Source of the DNA: Coleofasciculus sp. FACHB-1120
Lineage (GTDB): Bacteria > Cyanobacteriota > Cyanobacteriia > Cyanobacteriales > FACHB-T130
DNA: 48,199 nt
Reading direction: 5' to 3'
NCBI RefSeq assembly: GCF_014698845.1
Contig: NZ_JACJTV010000040.1
Coordinates: 1 to 48,199, forward strand
Made by a program: the position numbers and the translations under genes. Below, piece after piece: positions 15,943 through 24,543 of this stretch (positions are counted from its first letter, which is position 1; every line of letters begins with the position of its first letter). Under the pieces are notes generated by a model. The model was not told the origin of the DNA and made no database searches. It saw only the letters and a list, made by a program, of their open reading frames with translations.

Positions 15943-18051
15943 TTAACGCGATGCCACGGCTAAGCCGCTATGACGCAGTAAAGGCTCCGTACTCGGTTCG
16001 CGTCCTCGGAAGGACTTGAACACTTCCATTGGGTGCAAGCTACCACCCAACGCCAACACGGTGTCGCGGAAGCGCTTACCTGTAGAAGCTACAGCCGTCT
16101 CATCTTCTAAGCCAGCGTCTTCAAAAGCGGCAAAGGCATCAGCACTGAGAACTTCAGCCCACTTGTAGCTGTAATAACCCGCTGCATAGCCGCCCGCAAA
16201 GATATGTCCAAACCCGCATAAAAAGGCATCTTCTGGCAGAGGAGACAAAATTGTCGTGGTTTTGGCAATGCGGTTTCGCACATCAGCCACACTTTCATTC
16301 CCACCCGGTTGATAGCGATGGTGCAGTTCGATATCCACTAAGCTAAAGTGCAATTGCCGCAGGGTGCCAGTCCCGCTCATGTAGTTGCGTGCTGCCAAAA
16401 GCTTTTGGTAATAATGCTCTGGTAAGGTTTCCCCAGTTTCGTAGTGCTTCGCCATTCCCATTAATGTGGGTCGGTCATAGCACCAGTTTTCCATGAACTG
16501 GCTGGGTAATTCTACCGCATCCCATTCCACATTATTGATGCCTGCCGCACCAGGATAATCCACCTTGGTCAGCATATGTTGCAAGCCGTGACCGAACTCG
16601 TGGAATAAGGTTTCAACCTCACCAAAGGTCATCAAGCTGGGTTTGCCATCGACTGGGGGGGTTTGGTTGCAGACCAAATAAGCAACGGGTAAGCGGGTGG
16701 TGGGGGTGCCAGCTTCGATAATTTTGGCACGGACGAGGCACTCATCCATCCAAGCGCCGCCGCGCTTTTCGGCTGGACGGCTAAAAGGATCTAAATAGAA
16801 GTATGCGATCGCATTCCCTGTTTCATCGGCAATCTGGAAGTAACGCACATCCTCATTCCACACTGGGGCTTGACCATCAGCCGCCGTGACGGTAACGCCA
16901 AATAACCGCTTGACGAGGCTGAATAGCCCATCTAGCACTTGTGGTAGGGGGAAGTAAGGGCGTAACTCTTCTGCACTGAAGGCGAACTTTTCTTCCCGCT
17001 GGCGTTCCGACCAAAAACTGATATCCCAGTGCTTCAAGTCGGTGCTTTCTGCGGCTCCTTTACTTGCAGCATACGCTTTTAATTCTTCTAATTCCTTCTT
17101 AGCCGCATCATAACTAGCGCCGCGCAGTTCATCTAGTAACGCCTCAACTGCTTCAACGCTAGGAGCCATTTTTCGGGCTAGGCTTAACTCGGCAAAACTG
17201 TCAAAACCGAGTAGCCTTGCCTTTTCTTGGCGCAGTTCCAATATGCGCTCAATGAGTGGGGTGTTATCTAACTCGCCACTCGATGCACGGCTGACATAGG
17301 CTTTATAAAGCTTTTCGCGCAAGTCCCGACGGGTGCTGTGCTGCAAGAAAGGGCCAAAGCTGGGAAAATCCAGGGTGATGCGCCAAGGGCCATTTTCAGG
17401 GGTGGCATTTTCTTCGCCAGCAGCACGGGCAGTTTGAGCGGCTAGACTCACTAAACTGGGCGGTAAGCCGTCAACTTCGTCTTTGTTAGTGAGGGTTAAG
17501 CTAAATGCTTTGGTGGCGTCGAGGACGTGGTTCGAGAACTTAGTGGAAAGTTCTGCTAATTCGAGTTGAATCGCGTTGAAGCGATCGCGCTTTTCTCCTT
17601 CCAACCCAACACCGGAAAGTTCGGCATCTTTGATTGCTGATTCTACAATCCGCTTTTGGGCTGGTTCTAGGCTATCCCAAGCGTTACTATTTTGCAGCGC
17701 TTTAAATGCTTCATACAGCGGCTTACTTTGGTTCAGCTGGTTGGAAAACTGCACCACTTTTGGCTGCACGGTTTCGTGCGCTTCGCGGATTTCGGGGCTA
17801 TTCTTCACAGCCATCAAATGACCGACAATCCCCCAACTCCAGGTTAAGCGTTCTACCAGTTGTTGGAGTGGATCGACTAAACCGCTCCAAGTCGGTTCTA
17901 CCTGGGTTTCTAGGGTGGCAAGTTCCTGTTCTAGTTCAGCCAGTAGCTGCGTCATCGCCGGAACGACGTGTTCCGGCTTGATGGCATCAAATGGGGGCAG
18001 CCCTTTGCCGATGAGTAACGGGTTATCAGTAATAATGGCGTTTGCACTCAT
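15943..18051 (-). CDS. prlC: M3 family zinc metallopeptidase (oligopeptidase A type)
   Basis: 702 residues, the usual size for oligopeptidase A (about 680-700). The zinc motif is in TLFHEFGHGLQHML (about residue 483), the HExxH form typical of M3 with a following GLQH. GINNVEWDAVELPSQFMENW supplies the third ligand Glu, and GHIFAGGYAAGYYSYKWAEV is the family C-terminal signature. The enzyme cleaves short peptides in the cytoplasm and helps degrade signal peptides and proteolysis products. There is no signal peptide. The start is the ATG at 18051, with a weak ribosome site. It lies downstream of the aldo/keto reductase on the same strand, with 107 bases between. The symbol prlC follows E. coli usage. 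Confidence 0.94.
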   Translation of the reverse strand: MSANAIITDNPLLIGKGLPPFDAIKPEHVVPAMTQLLAELEQELATLETQVEPTWSGLVDPLQQLVERLTWSWGIVGHLMAVKNSPEIREAHETVQPKVVQFSNQLNQSKPLYEAFKALQNSNAWDSLEPAQKRIVESAIKDAELSGVGLEGEKRDRFNAIQLELAELSTKFSNHVLDATKAFSLTLTNKDEVDGLPPSLVSLAAQTARAAGEENATPENGPWRITLDFPSFGPFLQHSTRRDLREKLYKAYVSRASSGELDNTPLIERILELRQEKARLLGFDSFAELSLARKMAPSVEAVEALLDELRGASYDAAKKELEELKAYAASKGAAESTDLKHWDISFWSERQREEKFAFSAEELRPYFPLPQVLDGLFSLVKRLFGVTVTAADGQAPVWNEDVRYFQIADETGNAIAYFYLDPFSRPAEKRGGAWMDECLVRAKIIEAGTPTTRLPVAYLVCNQTPPVDGKPSLMTFGEVETLFHEFGHGLQHMLTKVDYPGAAGINNVEWDAVELPSQFMENWCYDRPTLMGMAKHYETGETLPEHYYQKLLAARNYMSGTGTLRQLHFSLVDIELHHRYQPGGNESVADVRNRIAKTTTILSPLPEDAFLCGFGHIFAGGYAAGYYSYKWAEVLSADAFAAFEDAGLEDETAVASTGKRFRDTVLALGGSLHPMEVFKSFRGREPSTEPLLRHSGLAVASR

Positions 18052-18158
18052 AGGTGATTTGCTTGTAAACGTTATTGGGCTGAATCGTCCTTGTTATCCG
18101 ATCTTAAGAAAAAAATCAGCTACCCTTACAGGGTGGTTAACCGTAGCGAAGTTGCGGC

Positions 18159-19178
18159 TTATCGTCGGTACTCGTCGCCGCAGTCACCGATGACCTGGTA
18201 GAGATCGCGCGATTGTTGAGCGATCGCATTCATTCGCCGATCATCCTCTGCATCCAGTATCAAATCAAACACCCTGGCATTGTCTTCGATATGCTCCGAC
18301 ACCCCTAACCGTGCGCCGACGATTGCACCCGCGACTGCTGGCTGCTCTAGAATATAACGCACCGCCACATTCGAGATATTTACCCCGTGCTTGTGGGCAA
18401 TCTCTTTGAGGACAGCAAGTAACTCTTGAAATAAACTCCAACCACCCCACGCATCCACCATATTCTTGTATTTTCGCAAGCTAGCAGTCTTTAGTTCTCC
18501 TGCTCGCGGTTCTGGTTGTCCCAGATACTTTTCTGACAGCAAGCCGCCGCAGAGTGTCCCGTAAGCAAAAAGCTTGATGTTATTCTCTTGACAAAATTGC
18601 ACCATGTTCACTAAGGGACGCTGGTCAATTAGTGAAAATTGCACCTGATTGGACACAATTTTGATACCTGCTTCGGTAATAATTTTCAGACGTTCTGTAT
18701 CAAAATTTGTCAAAGCTAGATGCTTGATTTTTCCCTCCTCTTGGAGTTCCGCCATATACTTGAGCGCATCCAAGTAGTTTTTATCGCGGTAATCCCACCA
18801 ATGAAACTGCATCAAGTCAAGAGAATCAACTCCCATTCTTCTTAGGGAAATATTAATGTTATCCTCTACCAACTTGCGCGTCATTTTAGTGGGTCTTGGC
18901 ACCCATTTTGTGAAAGCTTGCAAATTTGACAGCGCTTCTTCACCACGACTTGCTACCAATTGCCGTCGGAACTCTCCAATAAAGTCCTCAGCAGGGCCAT
19001 AATGGTCTGCTAAATCCCAAGTGGTAAAGCCTGCATCCATGTAATCAAACATATTTTGGATCGCAGCTTTTGAGTCAATTCTTCCATGTGCGCCTGACAC
19101 TTGCCACATTCCATTCAGTACGCGGCAGATATTCAAATCTGGGGTAAATTGTAATCTGCTTGATTCGGGTAAGTTCAT
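18159..19178 (-). CDS. Aldo/keto reductase
   Basis: 339 residues with a complete AKR barrel. Catalytic tetrad candidates are visible: Asp and Tyr in TTWDLADHYGPAED (about 53-66), Lys in AFTKWVPR (about 90) and His in LMQFHWWDY (about 124). The NADPH-binding end shows VAGAIVGARLGVSEHIEDNA near 290-310. It reduces carbonyl compounds with NAD(P)H in the cytoplasm; the natural substrate is not predictable. The sequence is close to a cyanobacterial/plant AKR group that includes FITWDLADHYG forms. It is co-directional with the M3 peptidase. The ATG start fits the family; no strong ribosome site is seen. Confidence 0.92.
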   Translation of the reverse strand: MNLPESSRLQFTPDLNICRVLNGMWQVSGAHGRIDSKAAIQNMFDYMDAGFTTWDLADHYGPAEDFIGEFRRQLVASRGEEALSNLQAFTKWVPRPTKMTRKLVEDNINISLRRMGVDSLDLMQFHWWDYRDKNYLDALKYMAELQEEGKIKHLALTNFDTERLKIITEAGIKIVSNQVQFSLIDQRPLVNMVQFCQENNIKLFAYGTLCGGLLSEKYLGQPEPRAGELKTASLRKYKNMVDAWGGWSLFQELLAVLKEIAHKHGVNISNVAVRYILEQPAVAGAIVGARLGVSEHIEDNARVFDLILDAEDDRRMNAIAQQSRDLYQVIGDCGDEYRR

Positions 19179-19618
19179 GTTGACGTTTTGTTATGTATAG
19201 ATAAAATTATTGCCTATAGCGTCAGAAGTTGGATGCGATACACAAACTTAACCTCTCCCCAAACCCCTCTCCTACAAGGAGAGGGGCTTTCCCCCTTCCC
19301 TAGTCTACGGTGTATACACATCTTTCATTAATTGGCAAAACGTTAATTGATCCCCCTAAATCCCCCTTAAAAAGGGGGACTTTGACTTGATTGCCCCCCT
19401 TTTTAAGGGGGGTTGGGGGGATCAAAACGGGACTTGCAAGTTCAAGAAGACTTATGTATACACGGTAGTTTCCCTAGTAGGTAAAGGGCTAGGGGTTAGG
19501 TCTATATTTTATTTAAGTAAGTACCGCTATAAATCAATATTTTTAAAATTCAATCACAAAGAAACGCAAGATAATTTATCAGTGTATATCTGTGATTAAT
19601 TACTCTAAAACTTACTAT
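19179..19618. other. Repeat-filled intergenic region
   Basis: No gene. It contains a hairpin at 19264-19286 (CCCCTCTCCT/AGGAGAGGGG), the 165-bp element at 19305-19469, and AT-rich sequence to 19618. It lies between the promoter side of the aldo/keto reductase and the 3' end of the LRR gene. Confidence 0.7.
19305..19469. mobile_element. MITE-like non-autonomous element with 9-bp flanking duplication
   Basis: The ends are CTACGGTGTATACA (19305-19318) and TGTATACACGGTAG (19455-19468), inverted with one mismatch. Directly outside both ends is the same 9-mer TTCCCTAGT (19296-19304 and 19470-19478), as expected of a target-site duplication. Inside, TTGATCCCCC/GGGGGATCAA arms (19347-19425) enclose two further palindromes rich in CCCCCTT/AAGGGGG. 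No coding capacity exists. A related end pair lies at 40717-40832. The matching transposase is not in this window. Confidence 0.65.
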
Positions 19619-21727
19619 TCAAGTTTGCACAGAAAATTCTTCTGGATCGATGTCCCAATTAATCCAGCGAATCGCTGCACGAGCCGATGTAATATCCGGT
19701 GGAACTCGCATAGCATGAATAAACCTTGTGCTAGGACAGGTCATTTTTAGCAAGTGAATTGGCTCTTTTTGAGGAGCATCATCATCATCAAAATCGTCAG
19801 GCTGGAAACCATCAATATCAGCATCAAGTTTTAGCAAGGTGTATTCTTGCCAGGAATCTAATTCAGTTATTTGTAATTCTTGACAAATTCGTGCATAGCC
19901 AATCCCCTGAATTAATACTCGCCTCAGTTCGGCGTTGTCTTCTTCTAAAATCCATTGCGCCTGCCATTGATGGGGATGCAATTTGCCATATTTTTCAGGC
20001 AACTTCACACCGTGATAATAATATCCCGTATGCCATCCATCAGCAAACTGAATCGCGGGTTCACCTTCGGCGTGGAGGCGATCTTGGCTGTCAAGAGAAA
20101 GCTTAGTAGGGCGATCGCATACTACACAAACCTTCTCAAACGGGAAAATCAAACCACAATGCTCGAAAAGCTGGTTCAGACAGTCAAATGCTTCCTGTGT
20201 CTTTTGGTCGAGAGTGACACCTAACGAAGAAACATAAAATTCAGTTGCGTAGATTTGCTTAAAAATCTCTGTGGGAGTGACTGGATAAATATCCTCTGCA
20301 TCAAAAGAGCTGAAATCAGCTCCGATGAGTTCTAGAGAATGATTAATTAATTCATCCAGCTCCCACCATCCTTCTTCGTCTCCTGCTGTCAGCTCTAGTT
20401 CTATCTGCTCTGGCGCTATTTCATTCCGGATATGATTCCACAACGCTTGACACGGAAGTCCTTCCAAAAACCATTGGAGCTGCTTTGATAGTGACTCTCC
20501 CCACACAAGCAGGGATTTCAGCTTCTCAAATCTTTGTTCTTCCGGTGTATTGTCTAGTTTGAGCAAGTTGAATAGTTGAGTACATCCTGCCTGTGGACTA
20601 CGGTAAAAAAGAACTTCTGGTTCTTCTCTGCCAATCCTTGCATAGACAGATTTGATAGCTTTTTTGGCTTTTTGAAAATCGATCGGCTTCGTTGAGAAAG
20701 TGCGCCATTTCTCTTGAAGCGATCGCAACAAACTTCGATTAAAAACTGGATTACCTCGGAGATACAGTTGGGTGAGGTTGATTAACCCAGAAAGCGGATT
20801 CAATTCGGTAATTTGATTACCACCAAGCCCCAGTTGGGTGAGGTTGGTTAACCCAGAAAGCGGACTCAATTTGGTAATTTGATTACCACCGAGTTTCAGA
20901 TGGGTGAGGTTGGTTAACCCAGAAAGCGGACTCAATTCGGTAATTTGATTGTTGTAGAGATGCAGATGGGTGATGTTGGTTAACCCAGAAAGCGGACTCA
21001 ATTCGGTAATTTGATTGTTATTTAGATGCAGTTGGGTGAGGTTTATTAACCCAGAAAGTGGACTCAATTCGGTAATTTTATTACTACCGAGATCCAGTTG
21101 GGTGAGGTTGGTTAACCCAGAAAGCGGACTCAATTCGGTAATTTTATTGTAATAGAGATTCAGTTGGGTGAGGTTGGTTAACCCAGAAAGCAGACTCAAG
21201 TCGGTAATCGAATTGTTATGTAGATCCAGTTGGGTGAGGTTGGTTAACCCAGTAAGAGGACTCAAGTCGTTAATTTGATTACTACCGAGATCCAGTTGGG
21301 TGAGGTTGGTTAACCCAGAAAGTGGACTCAAATCGGTAATTTTATTGAAATAGAGATTCAGTTGGGTGAGGTTGGTTAACCTAGAAAGCGGACTCAAGTC
21401 ATTAATCTCTTCACCAAGAGACAGTTGGGTAAGGTTGGTTAACCCAGAAAGCGGACTCAAGTCGGTAATCCAATTGTTATGTAGATACAGTTGGGTGAGG
21501 TTGGTTAACCCAGAAAGCGGATTCAAGTCGGTAATTTCATTACTGCTGAGATCCAGCTCTGTGCAGTATGAAAGTATCAGATCCGCTTCATAGCAGTCCC
21601 AAGTGTCAGCTTCCTCTAACAGCACCTCAACTGTGTGTCTTGCTGCTTCTGAGAGGCTATCTTTGTGCAAACACCAGTCAGCAAAGCTGTTAAAAATTGG
21701 GCTTTGTTGTTGCTGTGGCTCAGACAT
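19619..21727 (-). CDS. Leucine-rich repeat protein with DUF6745-like C-terminal domain
   Basis: 702 residues. Residues of about 50-335 hold roughly 13 leucine-rich repeats of 22 residues, of the internalin/SDS22 type (consensus LSPLSGLTNLTQLxLxxNxI). Repeat 2 is two residues short. Residues of about 340-702 match the protein at 14320-15375, including VCDRPTKLSLD, RLHAEGEPAIQFADGW, EEDNAELRRVLIQGIGY and PEEFSVQT. The LRRs probably bind a protein partner and the C-terminal domain has an unknown activity. There is no signal peptide, so it is likely cytoplasmic. GAGGTGATAA just before the ATG supports the start. DNA in the LRR section consists of near-identical 66-base units, so repeat number may vary. 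Confidence 0.85.
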   Translation of the reverse strand: MSEPQQQQSPIFNSFADWCLHKDSLSEAARHTVEVLLEEADTWDCYEADLILSYCTELDLSSNEITDLNPLSGLTNLTQLYLHNNWITDLSPLSGLTNLTQLSLGEEINDLSPLSRLTNLTQLNLYFNKITDLSPLSGLTNLTQLDLGSNQINDLSPLTGLTNLTQLDLHNNSITDLSLLSGLTNLTQLNLYYNKITELSPLSGLTNLTQLDLGSNKITELSPLSGLINLTQLHLNNNQITELSPLSGLTNITHLHLYNNQITELSPLSGLTNLTHLKLGGNQITKLSPLSGLTNLTQLGLGGNQITELNPLSGLINLTQLYLRGNPVFNRSLLRSLQEKWRTFSTKPIDFQKAKKAIKSVYARIGREEPEVLFYRSPQAGCTQLFNLLKLDNTPEEQRFEKLKSLLVWGESLSKQLQWFLEGLPCQALWNHIRNEIAPEQIELELTAGDEEGWWELDELINHSLELIGADFSSFDAEDIYPVTPTEIFKQIYATEFYVSSLGVTLDQKTQEAFDCLNQLFEHCGLIFPFEKVCVVCDRPTKLSLDSQDRLHAEGEPAIQFADGWHTGYYYHGVKLPEKYGKLHPHQWQAQWILEEDNAELRRVLIQGIGYARICQELQITELDSWQEYTLLKLDADIDGFQPDDFDDDDAPQKEPIHLLKMTCPSTRFIHAMRVPPDITSARAAIRWINWDIDPEEFSVQT
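20755..21550. repeat. 66-base tandem repeats encoding the LRRs
   Basis: Units starting GGTTGGTTAACCCAGAAAGC recur every 66 bases, or 60 in one copy. The high identity of units suggests recent duplication or gene conversion within the gene. Confidence 0.85.
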
Positions 21728-21786
21728 TTATCACCTCTCGACTGAAATTTGTGTTTCTTAGTTAGGTGTCAGTAACCAGCAACTTG

Positions 21787-22122
21787 TTAAGAGCGCCAGT
21801 CTTTTTCAGCTTGTTCTAACACGTAAGCGGAAACAGCTTGGATTTCTTGTTCACTGAGGCGGTCTTTGTAGGCGGACATATTGTTTTTGCCGTTGGCGAC
21901 GATGGACGCGATCGCATCCACGTTATCCATGTCATTTCGTTTTAATGCCTTGAGTTTCAGATTCTTCCCGCGTCTGATAATATTGCCGCCGTTGAGATGA
22001 CAGCCTGCACACTGGACGCTAAAGATTTTGGCACCGTTAGCAGTATCTGCGGCTAAAGCTGGAACGCTAAAGGCAATTAGCACGGTGAAAGTTAGAAGTA
22101 AGACGGTTAATAGCTTCCTCAA
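21787..22122 (-). CDS. petJ: Cytochrome c6-family electron carrier
   Basis: 111 residues. Residues 1-24 form a Sec signal peptide ending ALA-AD, so the mature protein is in the thylakoid lumen or periplasm. The haem-binding motif is CAGCH (about 38-42), and the axial Met is in GKNNMSAYKDRLS. The closing VSAYVLEQAEKDW is the cytochrome c6 C-terminal helix. Cytochrome c6 carries electrons from cytochrome b6f to photosystem I or cytochrome oxidase. The segment NIIRRGKNLKLKALKRN is more basic than in standard PetJ and resembles the c6B/c6C side group, so it may be an alternative carrier. The start is a TTG preceded by GAGGAAAAG, chosen because it opens the signal peptide. Confidence 0.9.
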   Translation of the reverse strand: MRKLLTVLLLTFTVLIAFSVPALAADTANGAKIFSVQCAGCHLNGGNIIRRGKNLKLKALKRNDMDNVDAIASIVANGKNNMSAYKDRLSEQEIQAVSAYVLEQAEKDWRS

Positions 22123-22175
22123 GGGACTTTTCCTCGGTTTTGATTAAATTAATCACCAGCGGCACATCCGCTATT

Positions 22176-22442
22176 TTATGAATCGGTGTCTTCTCCATCA
22201 ACTTCGCCGTCTTCTATCGCTTCCTGAAGAAATAAGCGTGCCAATCTGTTATAGGTGCCAGGGCCAACAAATTGAGGATAAGTATGAGAACGGCTGTACA
22301 CCCATACCAGTTCTTTGCCATCAAAAATACGGATATCTTGAAACAGACCTTTGCATTTCGGTTGCAGCGACTTAGCTGTATTTAATGCGTCCGTCCATCT
22401 TTCAAACTCTTGGGAAAATTCACGGGTGATAACTTTAAACAT
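22176..22442 (-). CDS. Conserved-looking small hypothetical protein
   Basis: 88 residues, not recognised. It opens MFKVITREFSQEFERWTDAL, contains IRIFDGKELVWVYSRSHTYP, and ends in an acidic tail. It has no signal peptide, membrane segment or Cys motif. The mix of aromatic and charged residues with predicted alpha/beta alternation suggests a folded soluble protein. It lies between cytochrome c6 (53 bases downstream) and the next small gene, all on the minus strand, so the three could be cotranscribed. Confidence 0.6.
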   Translation of the reverse strand: MFKVITREFSQEFERWTDALNTAKSLQPKCKGLFQDIRIFDGKELVWVYSRSHTYPQFVGPGTYNRLARLFLQEAIEDGEVDGEDTDS

Positions 22443-22556
22443 AAGCTTGGGCTTCTTTCTTGACTTCCTAATTTGAAGCTTAAGCGGTGGGTGGGAATGG
22501 GGGAAATGATTCGGAAAAGCAAGCGACCAAAAGCACCGAGGTCAAAGTGCTTCATG

Positions 22557-22781
22557 TCAAAGTGCCTCAAAGGAAGCCGTGAATCCTTCAAGACTTAAAC
22601 ACTCGTCTTGGAAAGATTCGGCGTCTCCGACCTCTTCAACCTTGTATTCCATGAAGCGCTGACCGTCTGGCGTTTTTTTGGAAGAGATACAAGTGCTGTG
22701 ATACTTGTCTGCGATCGCCTTACAGGTAGTCCCATTCTGTTTCCACGCATCGCCCGAACAGTGAATCGTTACCAGCCACAT
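22557..22781 (-). CDS. Small hypothetical protein with two to three cysteines
   Basis: 74 residues from the ATG at 22781, chosen because GGAG lies 9 bases upstream; longer starts up to 22916 would overlap the divergent hydrolase gene. The sequence begins MWLVTIHCSGDAWKQNGTTC, continues with KAIADKYHSTCISSKKTPDG, and ends with an acidic stretch containing another Cys. No signal peptide. Not recognised. It is divergent from the alpha/beta hydrolase at 22906, with about 124 bases holding both promoters. Confidence 0.6.
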   Translation of the reverse strand: MWLVTIHCSGDAWKQNGTTCKAIADKYHSTCISSKKTPDGQRFMEYKVEEVGDAESFQDECLSLEGFTASFEAL

Positions 22782-22905
22782 AACTTCAGTCTCCATTGAG
22801 ATTGGGGATGTTGCGATCGCGAAAACTCTGAGTTTCTCTGACGCAATCTGATGCATCATATCAAGGGTTATCACCCTAAGCCTAACTCCGGAGTTAAGGA
22901 TTGAT

Positions 22906-24381
22906 ATGACTCGCAAGCGCTTATTTTCGCTAATTGTGGCGCTGTTGCTGATTGCACTTTCCTGGTGGGGGGTGGCGGCGGCGCGGACTGGATTGGTGAC
23001 GCGAACATTTTCAGATACATTCTCAGATAAAGGGTTGCCGATGCTGTACGTCGCACCAGAGGGTTTTGAACAGGGTTCTGAGAAGATACCTGGTGTGCTG
23101 GTAGCACACGGCTATGCGGGTTCTAAGCAGTTAATGCTGGGTTACGCGCACGTTTTGGCGCACGCGGGGTATGCGGTGATATTGTGGGATTTCGGCGGAC
23201 ATGGTGCGAATCCAGCACCCCTAGAGCGCGATACACTTCAACAAGACCTGAATGTGGCTTATGCAGCCCTGTTGGAGCAACCAGAGGTCGATCCCAGCCG
23301 CTTGGCACTGCTGGGGCACTCAATGGGTAGTGGGGCGGTGATGTCGGCGGCTATCCGCAATCCAGACCGCTTTGCGGCAACGGTTGCCGTCTCGCCGACG
23401 GGTGCGGGAGTCACGCCTTCTATCCCGCGCAATCTTCAGCTACAAGCCGGGAGTTGGGAAGGTGGATTTGTGGCGAATGCCCAGCGCTTGCTGGCGGCGG
23501 CGGGAGGAGAAAACGATAACTTTGCTGGGGGAAGGGCGCGATCGCTCGTTATCATCCCGAACGCCGAACACATCACTATTCTCCTCCGCAATATCAGCCA
23601 CCAAGCTGCCCGAACGTGGCTCGATGCTACCTTCAGAATTCAGAGTAGCAGTAACTATATTGACCGTCGGATGGCTTGGTATGCCTTGCATTTGTTGGCG
23701 TGGCTGTTGTTCCTTTTCGCCATTGCCCCTGCTGTTGCTGACCCGGCGACTACACCCAAGCCAAGGGTGCATCCGCTACAAAGCTTGCTAGGTTCGCTGT
23801 TAGCTCCATTCCTTGCCAGCGCTTCACTCCTATTACTGAGCCGGATGGGGGAAATTGACAGCTTGGGCGGCGTCCTTGTCGGCGGTGCAATCGGAATTTG
23901 GTTCTTTGTGGCAGGCGTCGTCTGGTTGGGGATTCTCTTGCGCCTACAACGTCCTACACTCAGGGCGCTAGGGATAGGCTTAGGGCTGTTTGTACTGCTT
24001 TGGGTGGGTTTTGGGGCAATGGCACAGTCGGTGTGGCTGCAATGGTGGCTAATTCCGGCACGTCTGAAGCTTTGGCCTTTGCTGTCGTTGGCTTGCCTTC
24101 CCTGGTTTCTAGCGTCGGGAGTGGCACAACAGGATGCCGGGGTACTCTCGCGGGCAGCGTGGTGGTTGTGGCAAAGCGTGCTGCTAGTAGGCGGCTTTAT
24201 TTTGGCGGTGTACTTGGTTCCGAAACTTGGTTTTATTTACCTGTTGCTGCCGCTATTTCCGCTAGCGATGGGGATTTTCTCCTTTGCTGGCAGCCAGCTT
24301 AATAATGTGTGGAGTTACGCACTGGGGAGTGCCTTGTTTTTTGGTTGGGCGATCGCTGCTGCTTTCCCGCTCGCTAGTTAG
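22906..24381 (+). CDS. Alpha/beta hydrolase with C-terminal multi-pass membrane domain
   Basis: 491 residues. Residues 1-27 form a signal anchor. Residues of about 45-245 are an alpha/beta hydrolase: LVAHGYAGSKQ oxyanion region, the nucleophile elbow LLGHSMGSGAV (Ser near 139) and a likely catalytic His in IPNAEHITIL (about 223). Residues of about 255-491 hold roughly seven hydrophobic segments rich in Leu and Trp. The enzyme part should face the periplasm, since it follows the anchor, and probably cleaves an ester or peptide bond; substrate unknown. The fusion with a long membrane domain is uncommon and may present lipids to the active site. AAGGA lies 6 bases before the ATG. Confidence 0.85.
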   Translation: MTRKRLFSLIVALLLIALSWWGVAAARTGLVTRTFSDTFSDKGLPMLYVAPEGFEQGSEKIPGVLVAHGYAGSKQLMLGYAHVLAHAGYAVILWDFGGHGANPAPLERDTLQQDLNVAYAALLEQPEVDPSRLALLGHSMGSGAVMSAAIRNPDRFAATVAVSPTGAGVTPSIPRNLQLQAGSWEGGFVANAQRLLAAAGGENDNFAGGRARSLVIIPNAEHITILLRNISHQAARTWLDATFRIQSSSNYIDRRMAWYALHLLAWLLFLFAIAPAVADPATTPKPRVHPLQSLLGSLLAPFLASASLLLLSRMGEIDSLGGVLVGGAIGIWFFVAGVVWLGILLRLQRPTLRALGIGLGLFVLLWVGFGAMAQSVWLQWWLIPARLKLWPLLSLACLPWFLASGVAQQDAGVLSRAAWWLWQSVLLVGGFILAVYLVPKLGFIYLLLPLFPLAMGIFSFAGSQLNNVWSYALGSALFFGWAIAAAFPLAS

Positions 24382-24543
24382 CGAATACAGAATTAGAAGT
24401 TTTCTACCTAAAGGAAGTACCGATTTTGAAGCGATTGCGCCACGATAGAGGAAGCGGATTCTCAGCTTTTTTTGATAGACAGCTTGTACAAGTAGTTTAA
24501 TTAAAGCTTCATCTAAATCAACTACTACAAACCGAGGAAGAAA

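Noticed and set aside
19387-19599. 70-codon plus-strand frame
   Set aside because: It starts inside the palindromic MITE-like element and has no coding features.
20755-21550. Regular 66-base repeats considered as a CRISPR array
   Set aside because: They lie in frame, encode leucine-rich repeats and have no unique spacers.
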